A stretch of 64,000 nucleotides of DNA from Halicephalobus mephisto. Its lineage: Eukaryota > Nematoda > Chromadorea > Rhabditida > Panagrolaimidae. Below the pieces are notes generated by a model that did no database searches, was not told the origin of the DNA, and saw only the letters and a list, made by a program, of their open reading frames with translations. The position numbers and the translations under genes were made by a program. The stretch lies in the NCBI GenBank assembly GCA_009193035.1, contig SWDT01000152.1:1-64000 (forward strand), given 5' to 3'. Below, in pieces: positions 1 to 11,921 of the stretch; positions within the stretch are counted from its first letter, which is position 1, and every line of letters starts with the position of its first letter.

Positions 1-101
1 TTTCGCAGAGTATAAATCTCACTCCTCTAATGAATCATCTGCTGTTCCTACCACTACTGCACTTTTCGACTGCGTCGACAAAATGAACAAAAATTACTTA
101 C

Positions 102-1524
102 TCATTTGCACTAGAATCCATGTTGAAAGGTTCTTCTAAAATACTGAGTATCTTCGACACAATGTCAATCGTACCTGAAAAACAAATTATTTAAAAGCAA
201 TTGTCTGCGAGGATCAAGCAAAATCACGTCCCTTTCAAACCTTGGTGCGTGTGTCTATCGTTTTTAAAAAGTCATATTTGTAATCATATATGGGATGATC
301 TAAGAAATTTTTTGAAGTAAATTTTGGCAAAACTCGAACATGACACATTTCGGAAAGTGAAAGCTGGGGAATTTCTAAAAAGCACGTTAAGTTAAGCATT
401 CGAAATTTATATATCAGGAGAAAAATTCAAATCAAACAACGCAAAAAATTATAGAAAAAATAATAAAAAAACAAAGAAAACCACGCAACAACGGACGTTT
501 CGAAACAAATGTTGTAATCTAAAAAACCACTTTACGGTAGGTTCCCAAGAGCCCTGCAGCGAAAAGTTTCCTTTCAATTTCAAACAAAATTATGTGCATG
601 AATTTTTGTTGCAGGAACCATAGGAATGATCTACAAATATGATTGTTTAAATTTTGGGATGTTTGGCTTAAAACTGTTTCACTTTACAATCAACTTTTTG
701 TTTTTTATTACTTTTTGCGCGGTTTTTTAATTTTTCCGATTTAAAATTTCTTCTTCATATAAAAATTTCGATGGCGTAACGTAACGCGCTTTTTAGAATT
801 TTTCTAGCTTTTAATTTTCAAAACGTGTCACGTTCGAATTTTGCCAAAATTCCTCAAAATATCCCCTAGACCATCCTATATATGATTACAGGCATGACTT
901 GTAAAACAATATGAAACATATATTGGAAAATGGAAAAAACCAAAATCGCTTTCTCTCAGATCATGGCGCATATATATCGCCGTCATTTCTTAACGAATAA
1001 CGCTTCTAATTTGTATATTAATGGCATAAGCAGAGATCGAGGGCATATGTGTTCATAAAGAGATCACATGAAATTTCTACAGCACTTGCCAATGAATAAA
1101 TCGAAAAACGAATTTCCATTTGTGTGATTACTCATCATCTCTATTAGTTTTACAAAATTTCATATCAATTCGAGTAACTTCGCAGTTTTATGCACTTGCA
1201 GGTCGATTTTGCTCGATCCTTAAGGACAACCGTTTATATATTGCATCTATTAAAGATTACAATAAATAATCATTAATATTAAAAATTAATTAATTACTTA
1301 CATTTAAAGACAAATTCAGAAACTTTTGCGAGACTTCTTACGCCTTCTTCAAGATCGGAGCAGAGATCGCAAAATGGGTTAACCTTTTGCGACCTCTAGA
1401 TAATAAATCATTCATATTGTGGCAATCCGCTGTGCTAAATAAAAAGTAAATTATATAAAAAATAAAATAAAAATTACTTACCATTATAATCGACATCATC
1501 CGGATTTTTGAGAATGTGTGGCAT
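102..1524 (-). CDS. Partial saposin-like protein exons (off left edge)
   Basis: Three minus-strand exon candidates join in phase: 1482-1524, 1302-1395 and 102-174. Each is bounded by AG acceptors and GTAAGT donors. The middle exon encodes NPFCDLCSDLEEGV, which looks like the first C-x2-C of a saposin B fold, followed by an amphipathic helix and the next cysteine at the exon junction. Saposin-like proteins bind or disrupt lipids and are common in worm guts. I could not place the following exon, which should lie at or beyond base 1, and the start codon is uncertain: an ATG-ATG in the first exon is in frame. The family call rests on one cysteine pattern, so it is tentative. Confidence 0.38.
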
Positions 1525-1910
1525 CTGAAAATGAGGAATTTAAATCAAAGTCAAAACATTCTAAAACATTAAATAAATATTAAAACATCAATATAGGATA
1601 AATACAAAGAAATAAAACAGGATAGCGTTATGGGTCATTGTGGAGCGGGCGAAAAGGAATTGATATTTAGTCTCTTTTTGCCAAAGTTTGCATATCACAA
1701 ATATGGAAATTAATAAAATTTTGGGTTTTGTGTATTCTTACAGAACTATTTTAACGTTTTTATTTTTACACTAGCTTATTTTTTATATTCAATTTTCAGG
1801 TGAAAACAATGAACCTATTCGGAATCTCCACCGCTTCTTTGTTCGTCAGAAATCTTTCTACCCACTTTCCTTTGTAAGTTTTTGAATTTTCGGGGCATTC
1901 CTACTTCCAA

Positions 1911-1956
1911 AAAGGAATAGACAGTTCATTCTTTTTCGGCAAAGCGGGACGCTCCG
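1911..1956. repeat. Degenerate single copy of a MITE terminal repeat
   Basis: The stretch ending in TTCGGCAAAGCGGGACGCTCCG resembles the right terminal repeat of the element at 36191-36822 (TTCGGCAAAGTGGGAACGCTCCG). No second arm was seen nearby, so this is a solo or broken copy. Confidence 0.5.
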
Positions 1957-2144
1957 TAAGTAAAGGCAAAAGGATGAAGACTTTCTTTGAGACCAAATTT
2001 TGATGGTTTCTCTGAAGTCATCAGAGCAGATATCCAGAAATATCCTTTACTTATGCAAGTTACATCGAATACTTTCTGAAAATAAAAAAAACTTTTTTTA
2101 AACCACTTTTCTGAGGAAAGTTCGTGGCAGAAATCTTGAAAGCT

Positions 2145-2335
2145 TTTGTATGGCGAATTTCCTTAAAATCGCTATAACTACCGTACCCTAAGCTCCCATA
2201 GAGGAATTTCGGTCTCCAAAGGTGGATCTTAGAATACTTCAATTACCTACAAATAATTAGCCCTCTAGTAAAAAAGTTTAAGCTCCAGATGTTTTTTTGA
2301 TACACTCTGTACAAATAGCGATGAAGCGCGTCTCC
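2145..2335 (+). repeat. Half copy of the foldback MITE seen at 26639-26979
   Basis: It shares the central AACTACCGTACCC block and the AAGCTCCAGA, ACACTCT and AAATAGCGATGA-like tail with the right arm of the 26.6-kb element. Divergence is considerable and the left arm is missing. Confidence 0.5.
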
Positions 2336-2600
2336 AGAACACAGAAGCGGATTCTCGATTCTCATAGTTTCATGGGCGATCACCGTGACTCATGCTGATG
2401 CTAGAAAACAATATTCGACAGGACAAGTGTAGGCACAAAGATCGGACTTAAACCGCAGACGGCCTAGACAAAATACCCAAGGCTCCGCCCAGTCAGCCGA
2501 CGCCTGTGAAGTGAGACTAAAGTGTTAGAGAGTCAGTCGTTGGGAAAATCCATCTCCAACCTGATCCGAGTTTGACTTCGGTCAAACGAGGATTCTTCCT
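2330..2600. other. Unexplained GC-richer block with a UUCG hairpin
   Basis: This non-ORF stretch is clearly richer in G+C than its flanks. Near its end, at 2570-2587, is a perfect 7-bp stem (GTTTGAC/GTCAAAC) closed by a TTCG loop, an extra-stable RNA tetraloop if transcribed. I do not recognise an snRNA, SL RNA or tRNA in it. It could be a structured ncRNA or a relic of a repeat. Confidence 0.3.
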
Positions 2601-3734
2601 CCTTTGTTTTATGCTTATGTTAAGATAAACAAGCTTAATTGCTAAATAGTAGGAACCAACAGTTTTCAGTCCAATCGAACTCTCCACCATTTTTACTACA
2701 ATGCTTGAAATAATTATTTTGAGTAATTTAAGAATGTGCTCGAAGGTCTCGAGGGTTGGGGGTGCAAGGGGTTCCTAGGAAATCTAGGGGAATTTAACAA
2801 TTTATCAAGGAATATAAGGTGTAGTGCATTTCTTAATAGAAAGTATTTTGTTTTAAAACCATTGAATGTCTAAATTTATTATTTTCAGCATCTCCACAGT
2901 ACTCCCGAGCAGTTCGGACTGGGGATAGGGGGTCAGGGTACCTATCCTGAATTATATTAATTAGAAAAATCTCCTTTATAATACATGTAATTTATTTGAA
3001 AACGAATTTAAATATCAGTAGTGCTCGACCGGGATTAAATGCTTTCGGATCAAGTACTGACTGGAGTAGAGAACCCGACAAGGTTCCAACTGGAACACAA
3101 AGGTGCTTGGCATTTTGTCCATCCACGCCAATCAGCCGTTTAACGTTGCTTTTGTCTGCAACTGAGTGAGAATGATTTGGAAGTGATTTTGATTGTTCTT
3201 TTTTCATCCAATGCTTATAAAAATCGACTGAAATTATGTTGTTAGTAGATACATTAATGGAGAGACTGTGAAATCTAATAAAAATGGATAAAAACCCTCA
3301 CTTTAATCTAATTAAGTAAATTTAAGCTACAGATATGACAACATCAACAGGAATTCCAGACAGTTGACTGATTGTTTATTTATGCAGGAGTTGTAGAACT
3401 AAATAAAAATTTAATTTCCAGCTTTATCTGATCTTCTAGAACCAAACGAGTCTCAAGGAATCAACAAGAATCTCAGTGAGGTAAAATTCTTGAATATCAA
3501 GGTCCTGGAATTTCATGAAAATGAGTAAAAGTGCACTTCTTATTTGATTAAATTTCCTTTAGAAATCCATACCCAAGGCTACCAGCAGGAGTTCCAAACG
3601 ATAACAATGAGTTCTTGATGAACATGTTGATGGAGTGGTTGTGGAATTTAACCGAAATCGGTAGACATGAATTATTTTTGCTTTCACTGGGTTCTCTGGA
3701 AGGAATTCAAGTATTAGTATATAGGAGTTTCTAG

Positions 3735-3890
3735 CGCACCCACAAAACCCCACAGCCTATTTTACCTATAAAATGTATAGTGCAGAAAGAACCCACGACC
3801 CCCAAATTTCCAGAAACCCACAAAAAACGAATACTCTATCTTACCTGTAAAAATGTCTAGCGCAGAAAAAACCCACAAACTACAATTTTT
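3735..3890. repeat. Two-copy tandem repeat of about 80 bp
   Basis: The block ACCCACAAAA...TTACCTATAAAATGTATAGTGCAGAAAGAA recurs as ACCCACAAAA...TTACCTGTAAAAATGTCTAGCGCAGAAAAAA. The copies are diverged and no coding function is apparent. Confidence 0.55.
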
Positions 3891-4026
3891 TCTTGATTAT
3901 AAATAACAAAGCTATCGAATGGTAAATGTTTATTAACAAACCACTGACAAATTATGATATTGTGAGGATAGTAAAAGAATTAAAGATAAAAAATTTTAGA
4001 GGGGTATCAATGAATTTACAAGATGT

Positions 4027-4425
4027 CTAATGACCCTTGTAAAACTGATGATTCCCAATTTTTCTCAAACGATTACAGTTCTGAGTCCAAGGTGGATAAC
4101 CTTCTTTATCTGGATTATTGTAGTGGTCTGCTCCACCAGTTGGATCATGACCATGAGGTGCATCGGAAATTTGATCAGTCAATTGACGAATACTGTTATA
4201 AACCTGATGCTCAAGGATTTGAATATCATTTCTGCCATTCCAGCATTCGAACTGACCAGGACACAAGCAAACATCTTTGATGGAACTGCCACCCCAATAT
4301 GATCTATTCATTTTAGCTCTGTTCTTGATCACCCAAGCAACCCATATCTGTCCTTCTCTAGGTTCACCTCTAGCCTCGGCATAGACGGTTTTTGCAAAAA
4401 CTTCTCTTTCATTGAGGTGAGCCAT
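4027..4425 (-). CDS. SleB/CwlJ-type cell wall hydrolase (Hydrolase_2), probable HGT
   Basis: The 132-residue protein is close to a complete Hydrolase_2 domain, the fold of bacterial spore-cortex and phage cell-wall hydrolases that cleave peptidoglycan. The catalytic-glutamate motif is YAEARGEP near residue 18, followed by GQIWVAWVIKNR. PGQFECW lies near residue 57, DPTGGADHY near residue 94, and the C-terminal signature IGNHQFYKG closes the domain. No signal peptide is visible in this exon. An AG acceptor sits just before the ATG (exon edge 4428), and a GTAAGT donor at 4608 downward implies a 5'UTR exon at about 4609-4690 and a 180-nt UTR intron, so the gene is wired for eukaryotic expression. 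It lies about 600 bp from a Polinton-like relic, so mobile-element cargo is possible. Animals have no native family of this type; horizontal origin is my inference. Confidence 0.82.
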   Translation of the reverse strand: MAHLNEREVFAKTVYAEARGEPREGQIWVAWVIKNRAKMNRSYWGGSSIKDVCLCPGQFECWNGRNDIQILEHQVYNSIRQLTDQISDAPHGHDPTGGADHYNNPDKEGYPPWTQNCNRLRKIGNHQFYKGH

Positions 4426-4720
4426 GACCTATAACAATTATTAATTAGTAAGTGCATTGCATGTATCTTTGAGAAATATTAATTTTAAAAATAAAAAGAA
4501 ATCAATATGATCAGTAATCACCTTTTACTTAAAAAATACCTAAAAATATTTTCAATCAACCTAAGTAATAGGATAAACTGAACTATAAACCTTAATACAA
4601 ATACTTACCAATTTAGCTTAGTTTATGATAGTGAATAATTGCCAATTAGTTTTGAACAACACTGACGATACTGAAGTGTTAACCAAGACTACTGGATGCT
4701 AATATTCTGCAATTACAATC

Positions 4721-4728
4721 ACTTTATA
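4721..4728 (-). promoter_or_regulatory. Candidate TATA box of the SleB-like gene
   Basis: TATAAAGT on the minus strand lies about 110-120 nt upstream of the UTR intron donor, so a start site near 4695 would give a 5'UTR exon of about 85 nt. Position and spacing are the only support. Confidence 0.35.
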
Positions 4729-5013
4729 CACCCTTCCTTTTTATCTTTTACTATCCCATGATACAGTGGGGAGGCGGGGGGTCAACACTTTTACTTCTAC
4801 TGTATCCTCATATGCTGTTCGTCACTTGTTGATCACCTTCTCATGATTCGTTTTGAAATGTGCCTCGTATGATTCCGTTAATCAAAGTCCAGATAATTGT
4901 ATGACATCATAAGGAGTGATATAATTTTCTAGAAAACTTTTCTTTAGGCTCTTTCGTAAGAACATAAATTTTGCTAAGCTTCCAAAAAATAAAAAAAATT
5001 TCTTAATTAATAA

Positions 5014-5436
5014 ATGACGATTTTCATCTTAGAACTAACATCTAACGATTCAACTTTTGAGTATTCTTTTCCTCAAGAGTTTTTGCTTAAGAAGTACAAG
5101 TTAGGAGTTGTAAAATTGGATGGTTATTTGGAAATTAAAAGAAACGAACAAAATAATAATTGTGAGAAGAATAATAAAATTGCAAACATTTTCATTACAA
5201 ACAATTTAATTGAAGATTGCTATGTTAATGAAAAGATGTTAAATTCAATATATAGATTTAGACCTAATGATGAAATCGAAATAGAACCCAGAAATATTAT
5301 TTATCATGAAGTAACCAACAGACCAAATAAAATAAATTTAAAATTGGTAAATATCAACAATTATTTAATTGATTTTAAGAACGTAAATATTTTTATTGAA
5401 TTGGATTTGAAAGAAGTATCCAACAAAGTTGAATGA
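5014..5436 (+). pseudogene. Polinton/Maverick-like structural protein fragment
   Basis: This 140-codon ORF is very A/T-rich and unlike host genes nearby. Its N-terminus (ILELTSNDSTFEYSFP) and its C-terminus (NIIYHEVTNRP ... LIDFKNVNIFIELDL) resemble the two ends of a protein found next to capsid genes in many Polintons, where the C-terminal motif reads roughly NIIY-P ... DF-GE-I-I-L-L. The middle is much shorter than in the usual protein of about 250 residues or more, suggesting an internal deletion. The assignment is by motif memory, not a search. Confidence 0.45.
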
Positions 5437-5439
5437 AAA

Positions 5440-6216
5440 CTTCAAAGAAGTTGAGTATCATAAGGAACTTTATTATTTTCGGTATGTGGAGGAATTGTCT
5501 TAAATCCAGAACCTGTTACATTTTTCCCTACTAAGTAATTGATAAATTCTTTTTTTTGTTAATTTCTTTTTCTAGGTTTTTTTGATAAGACTTTATTTTC
5601 GTCTTTATTCGATTTTTTAATTATTTCATCATAATCATTAATCGATGGCTTACTCTCCTCTTGATTCTTATCATCATGGACTTTGATCAGCTTGATTTTA
5701 TTATTAATATTTTTATCTATAGTTTATCTTTATTATTTTTTTCAGTCACCGAAAATACCAACACCATTTTTTATTTTAAATTTTTAACTCTTATTTAATG
5801 AAAGAACAGATAAAAAGTTAGAAATGAAACCTCTTAAAATAAAAGAATGTCAAATTAACTATTTTCCCAGTTGGAGTTGATTCTTCGTCTTCAATCGAAA
5901 CTAATTTTCTTCTATTTTGTTTCCTTTTACTTAAAGAAAACCGTGGTGATACAACATAAATCAAAGATCTAGCAATAAATACATAAATTAGTGTCGAAGC
6001 AATTGTTACATAAATTCTCCAGTACTTCAATCAATACGATTCGAATAAACTATCCAAATCGTTTAGGATTTCATGAGGAATCACCGAATTCTGCTCATTC
6101 TCTTTTAATTCCACTTCGGCATTTGACATTTGCCTCATCTCATTTAGTAATTCTTTCTCAATGCCAGTTTTCGCATCATCGAAGATATGTTCTTTAAAAA
6201 TCAATTTATTTTTCAA
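5440..6216 (-). pseudogene. Decayed minus-strand frames of the same relic
   Basis: Two kinds of remnant are seen. At about 5450-5560 the minus strand reads FINYLVGKNVTGSGFKTIPP, a motif style I associate with Polinton structural proteins. At 5818-6216 a frame of 61 codons ends in TGA at 6033-6031 and continues in frame for another 70 codons with one strong membrane segment (IYVTIASTLIYVFIA) and a basic stretch. With 5014-5436 these look like the debris of one Maverick-like element; I found no terminal repeats for it. Confidence 0.35.
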
Positions 6217-9200
6217 AAACTCAATTCATAATTGTTTTTTATTTTAATTCTTTTTAAATGAGAGATCTTATTAACGTGGAAACTGATATTGCTTGATAGA
6301 GCAACAGTGTGCTGACAATCGGGTGTATGGTGTGAGAGTTGTATGCAGAGTTTATTGGTTATATCTTAAAGTTGGGTAATTAAACCGATTCGTAATCTAT
6401 ATTATAACAACTACAATACAAGGGATACAGTATAAACTACAGACGCGCCTCGGATCATGGAAGAATTGGGACTCCTTCAGGCTCCCGAGCCACGTGCTTT
6501 TATACAGAGAAGAGCTTCGTGGACGCCGTCTGATTCGTGTTGCTTCTTTGAAAGGAAATGCTTCTTCTCTCACGACTAATCCTAATGATTCAGAATTTTA
6601 AGTGTAGTTAAAAAAGATAGATAGAAAGGGAACAAATACTAATATTATTCCACCGTTACAGCAACTGAAAATTACTGCAAAGAATCCTTAGAACTTCTTC
6701 GTCAATTGACATCGATGCTTACGCCATCGACATCCTTATTATTTGACCACTTCTATCGTCAATGAATTCGTAGCTACATTAACAACCATCAGAACAAAGA
6801 ACTCCACAAAAAGCAGTTCGCTAATTACAAAATTTCACAACCGTATTGTTAACTCTTTTCTGATGCAGTTTTTAATTCCAATCCCTTGACCGACCCAACA
6901 ATAAAAAGGATATCTCAGTGGAACTCATTTTTATTCTACACAACCATTATTTAAAAACATTTATTAGCTTGGTTTTCCTCAAGGTCAATCACTTTTTCAA
7001 ATAAATTAGAAACACTAACTTCATAAAACTCTATGAGAACACAAGAGTTGACTTCATTCTCCATGTTTTTCAAAGAAGCACTCCACTTGGAACATTTGTG
7101 CATCACAGGGAAACTTCCAGCACACAAAAAACTGAAATCCACATGATTACCAAGTTTTGATCTATCTCAAATTCATTTACCGAAACAAAACTAACCAAAT
7201 AAATTCCCTCTGTTATTTACTGAAACAATGATTTTGTGAAATCTGTTTTCAAGCCATTTACAAGCTTCTTTCAACTTTACAAAACACTGTTAAATTTAGA
7301 ACCTCAACAAATGAAATCGAATATATCCTAAGTGAATAATGAATCTGACTAAAACTACTTTTCACCATCTCTTTTCGAGTTACAAAACCAACTTACAGTT
7401 GAATGCTAACAAATCCTTTCATTCTCAATGTTTGTAAATACTACTTTTGTATCACATTGATGGAAATAATGTTAGTGTCTAGCCCGTCACGAAACTTCTC
7501 CAGTCACTTCAATATAAAAGAAAAAACGGCATTTAGAGCAACTTCTTTCGTCTCTACTCCAACTTCTTCTGAATCACAATCGATATCCAGCTAAAAGTAC
7601 CACATTAGTTAATTATCAAATATTTCAGAAACTCACGTGAAGAAAATCATCAAATGCAGGTCCATTCACTCAATCATTCAACTCCCATTTTCCTCATGTT
7701 CACTTCTCTTGTTTCAATAAAGATCTAAGTTATAAAGTTCCTGACAAACTTCTGAATCCATTGCAATTAATTCAACCCTAAAAAGGAACAAATTAGATAT
7801 ATGAAAACACTCCCAAAACACGTTTACGATAAGTAGGACATACCGATCCCCAAAAATATTTAAAATCTCTTTTTTCTGGAATAGCTGTTGGTTCCCCATA
7901 CTTTAGTGAAATATTCATAAAAGCTAACAACAATTTCTACAACTTCAATAACCAATAATAGTGCTAAGGAGCAACTTCAGTTTCTAAAGAGATGAAGATA
8001 ACAGGAATTAAATAAAAAATTAAATGACTTACATTAAGAATACAGAAAGTGATATAAGAAGTAATTAACTCAGTAAAATGGGAGAAGAAATATCAAAATT
8101 GAGAGTCATCTCCCTCTAATAAACAAGAAAGGTTACTTTCGCTTCTAACACGAAAAATCTTGAATTGTTTTTGATTTCCACTTCGTGCGAGGGAACTCTC
8201 GTCCGGCTGATTAACAGCTAGACTCGGATCGGCTCTTTCCCTTTGATCGACTTTTTCAGTTGTCAACTTACTAAATATTGTCTTGATTTTTGTGTAGATC
8301 GTCAGACAGATTAAACTTCATCCTTCCTACAGAAGCATTCAAAAATCACTTCTGAAATATTTGGAATCAATTTCGAATCCATCTTCGAAAATTCTGAGTT
8401 CTCATAGACACCCAAATGGCTGCTTGTTCTTGATCTACTATTGTTGAACATATTGTGTCGATCAGTAGAAATATGGATGTATAAAGATTTCACTCATCTC
8501 CTTATCAATGCGAATCAGACATTTAATCATATATAAAAACCGGAACAAGGACTAAAATTGTATCCTAAGCTTCAGTTCTGGCAAAATAAATTTACTTAGA
8601 TGTGTCGATTGTTCCATATTGACTATCATCACAAACAGAAAACCAATATTAATTATATCTTAGTCTTCAATTTAAGATTGTTGATCTTCAATTAAATTTC
8701 AGTTATAATAGTTCATTCTACTAAGATTATATTCATTTTAAAAATAGAATTGGAAAAATCAGGTTGAAGGTAATTGCCATCCACTAAAAAGCCACTCAAC
8801 CGATATCCTTCGAGTACTTGTAGTCGGTAGATTCTACAATATAGCTGCTGAGTGTGTTAAAGATTCTCTTAGGTTTGACTAGACACTTCTAGAACAGAAA
8901 ATTCCCTTAATTGAGACGTGATCCCCAAGCAAATAGACCATGAAATTGAACTATAATCAATTATAGATGTTTTCAGTTTGGACTGTTATTTGTTAGAGTA
9001 GATGGATGCGGGTTTGTTTATGTTATGCACAAAAGAATACAACAAAACTAATGTCTAGAGTAAAAATGACAAAAGGAAATGTTTATTTCCAAAATATTAT
9101 CATTAGAAAAGGAAAAAATTTAAGAAATTAAATTATTTGAAATTTCATATTACAGGTTGTTCTCCTAAAAAATTACAGTTGACAGAAATTACGTCGACGG

Positions 9201-10335
9201 ATGTTTTGTTCTCTTGAGCACTGAAATTACACGAGTTAATAATTTAGAATTAAAATTTGATTTAAAACCTCTTGAAGGTAAAAGTGGAACTGATTTTAAA
9301 ATCTCTGTTGGAACTAAAGATATCAAAATTAGATATCACCAATATTAATATTGTCCCGTCTGTTCTTCTCAACTTCCAATTTCTTCTTCAGTAGTTATTT
9401 TAGTTATGTAGCCAATCTCGAAAGAACTGGTAAGGAACTCAGATGACACCAAATATGTAATAAGTTGAATTTTTTGTATACAACTCTTTCTTCATTAGTA
9501 ACGGTTGAGAGAAACTGGAAAACAATCAAAAAATAAAGATTTAAGCCTCCAGAGCACTTTCCTCGGTTCCTTCTTCTGTAGTTTGAATGATATAGTAGTT
9601 TCCAAAATCCAATAATGGACTTTCCTAGACACTATCCGCTTTTTCTGTTATTGACTTTAAAGTTCAAAGATCGTGGATAACCTCCAAAAAGCCTAACATT
9701 CTAAATATTATTCTCTTTTCTTCCTTCCATTTTATTTCAAAGAATTCAAATAACACCGGAAAAACAGTTAACTTTCCCACACATCATTCCATTTTGATCA
9801 TCTGCTCTTCATCATTCAGAAATCTTAAATATACTCAGTAATCTAAATTCGAACTAGTCTCAATAATCTAAGCAGTTCAGTTTTTGAACATCATTCTCTT
9901 TTTTTTCACTAACTTTCCAATTCAAAATTCAAATAGTGATCAAAGAACCTTACTCTTTCCCAATAATTTGTTTAGAAATGCACAAATATGTCTGGGAAAT
10001 ACGAGATTTTCTGGAAATTATCAACTACTTTTATTTACTGTTCACTCTTATGTCAATGAAATCTTATTCCGACTCCATTCTCATTTTATCGTTAAAAGAA
10101 TAATATGGTCTATTTCACCCCATTGTGCCTGATTCTTTGGAATATTGACGTTCATAGAAACACTTAAAATGTTAGAACCGATTTATTTTTCAGTTACCTC
10201 GTTATCAGAAACTCAGCATAGCCAAATGATCCATTGAAACATTTAATGGATGTAACTGTGACACAAACAGAAACAAAATGAAATGTACAATACAGTTGCT
10301 TTATATGAGTACAGTACCTGTAATCACAAGACTAT
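6217..10335. other. 4-kb gene-poor, AT-rich stretch
   Basis: No gene is recognised. Weak exon-like pieces exist. On the minus strand, 7846-7899 (from an ATG) can splice to 7717-7776 (GT...AG, in phase) to give a 38-residue product ending CQELYNLDLY. On the plus strand, a frame at about 9172-9349 reads NNLELKFDLKPLEG and ends in TAA after an AG acceptor. A GC-richer patch at 6425-6560 contains the small hairpin GGCTCCCGAGCC. None is strong enough to call. Confidence 0.3.
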
Positions 10336-11921
10336 TTATTTATCCGTAAGGTCTTTCATCGCAGGAACGCTCTGAGTTCTTCGCAAATCTCCTTCCTTCC
10401 AAATCTGGTCCAAGTAATCAATTTCTGGAATACGATCGAATTGGAACGACTGCTTGGTGTAGTTATTGGGAGATGGAGAGTTGAGAGGAGTTTCGACATT
10501 GACTTCATCCTCATCTATCTCGTTGTCTGAGGGGCAAATGATTATCTTTGGAATGTCTTCAGAATCTGCCAATGAAGAGGACATGTGCGATGTAGAAGCC
10601 CACGTTAAACCGGTACAAGTTGTCGTAGTTGAACTTGACCGTGATTCTCCAAACAGCATGTTTCGCAAAGTATATACTACTGGTTTCTTGCTAATGCTAA
10701 AAAGATTTTTTCAATGAGTTTAAAGGAAATTACAAGAAATCCACTCTATTATCCAGTAAATTCCATTTAGAATTTGTCTGTTAAGCTTCCGAAAATCTTT
10801 GAATTGTAATTTTGAGATAAATATAGGGAATGTTAAAAGTTCAAGAACAACTTACCGAATTGAAGATGTCGAACGATCAGGCAATGTGGTTTTTCTCCAA
10901 CTACATGGCTTTAACCCTTGTTTAGCATCTGGTAAATTAGGCTTTTGTGGTTTGTTCTCTCTATGTCTGTAAAGCTCCTTGACTTTCTCAACATCCTTTC
11001 CAATCCTGGAATTTGTACTTAAACAGTAACTAAGTGGAGCTCGGGATCCTAATTTGTGCGGGAAGATTAAAAATAACGATAATTGCATCACTGCCAAAAT
11101 GACTCCTGCGCTATTTGGGATCTAAAAATTGATTATTTTAATCTTATACTCAAGCAAAGCTTACAATAATATAAATATCATCGACTAGAATTCCGTAGAT
11201 ACACCATTGAGAGGATACCAATAAATTTGCTGTGCACAACGGTAAAGGAAGGGAGTCGCAGCACTTTTTGCGAAATACAACTCTGACTCCAGCCAAAGGA
11301 GCTCCGAAATTAAGAATATTGAAGCTCATACAAACAAATCCCAAGTAATTGATAGCAGATACTTGGTACATTTGAACAATGATAAGCATAAGTGCTATTA
11401 AACTCGAAGCTGTTCCAAATTGAATCAATATCGACTTCTGGAATTTCGTGCATATTAGTCATCTCCCTAAAGTGCAAACTTACTTTTCCACAAGTGTAGT
11501 AAATATAGAAAGTAATATACATAAACATCAGACTGACTCCAACTACGTTCACAGTAATCATAGTGAGATCATACTTTAGGAACCCGTAACGAAGCCAAAA
11601 GGAACCCCTAAAAGTTCCAAAATAAATGGGTTTTTTTCGTTAACTTACCCAAGAAATCCCATGACAAAAGGAAATCCACTGATTTCTTTCGTACTCTTTC
11701 TACGGAGTATCTCCATACAGATAGGAATTCCACAGAAGAAGAGCGATACCGTAGTGATGATGGCACATATTGACAGTATTGAAAGAAAAGTTATAGGTTC
11801 ATCTACTAATCTGCAATTGTAAAAATTAATCAATTAAATTTCACCACCTTTTCTGTTATACACCCAGATTTTGAGCTTACCGTTGATAAACATTCCCCAA
11901 GATATACGGCATGTGAATCAT
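10336..11921 (-). CDS. SWEET (MtN3/saliva) sugar transporter
   Basis: Six exons join in phase: 11881-11921, 11649-11810, 11484-11607, 11165-11437, 10856-11121 and 10336-10696. They give 408 residues. The first MtN3 repeat shows [21 protein letters not shown] and the WLRYG motif; the second shows [24 protein letters not shown] and PNSAG. This is the usual seven-helix SWEET layout for facilitated sugar uptake or efflux at plasma or internal membranes. After TM7 (about residue 222) comes an unusually long, basic then Ser/Thr- and acid-rich cytosolic tail of about 185 residues ending [11 protein letters not shown]. The ATG at 11921 is in an exon that stays open upstream to an acceptor at 12013, so the true start may be further upstream. 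Confidence 0.9.

Noticed and set aside
4023..4302. Two plus-strand ORFs over the SleB-like gene
   Set aside because: They are antisense shadows; the minus frame carries the full domain signature and splice context.
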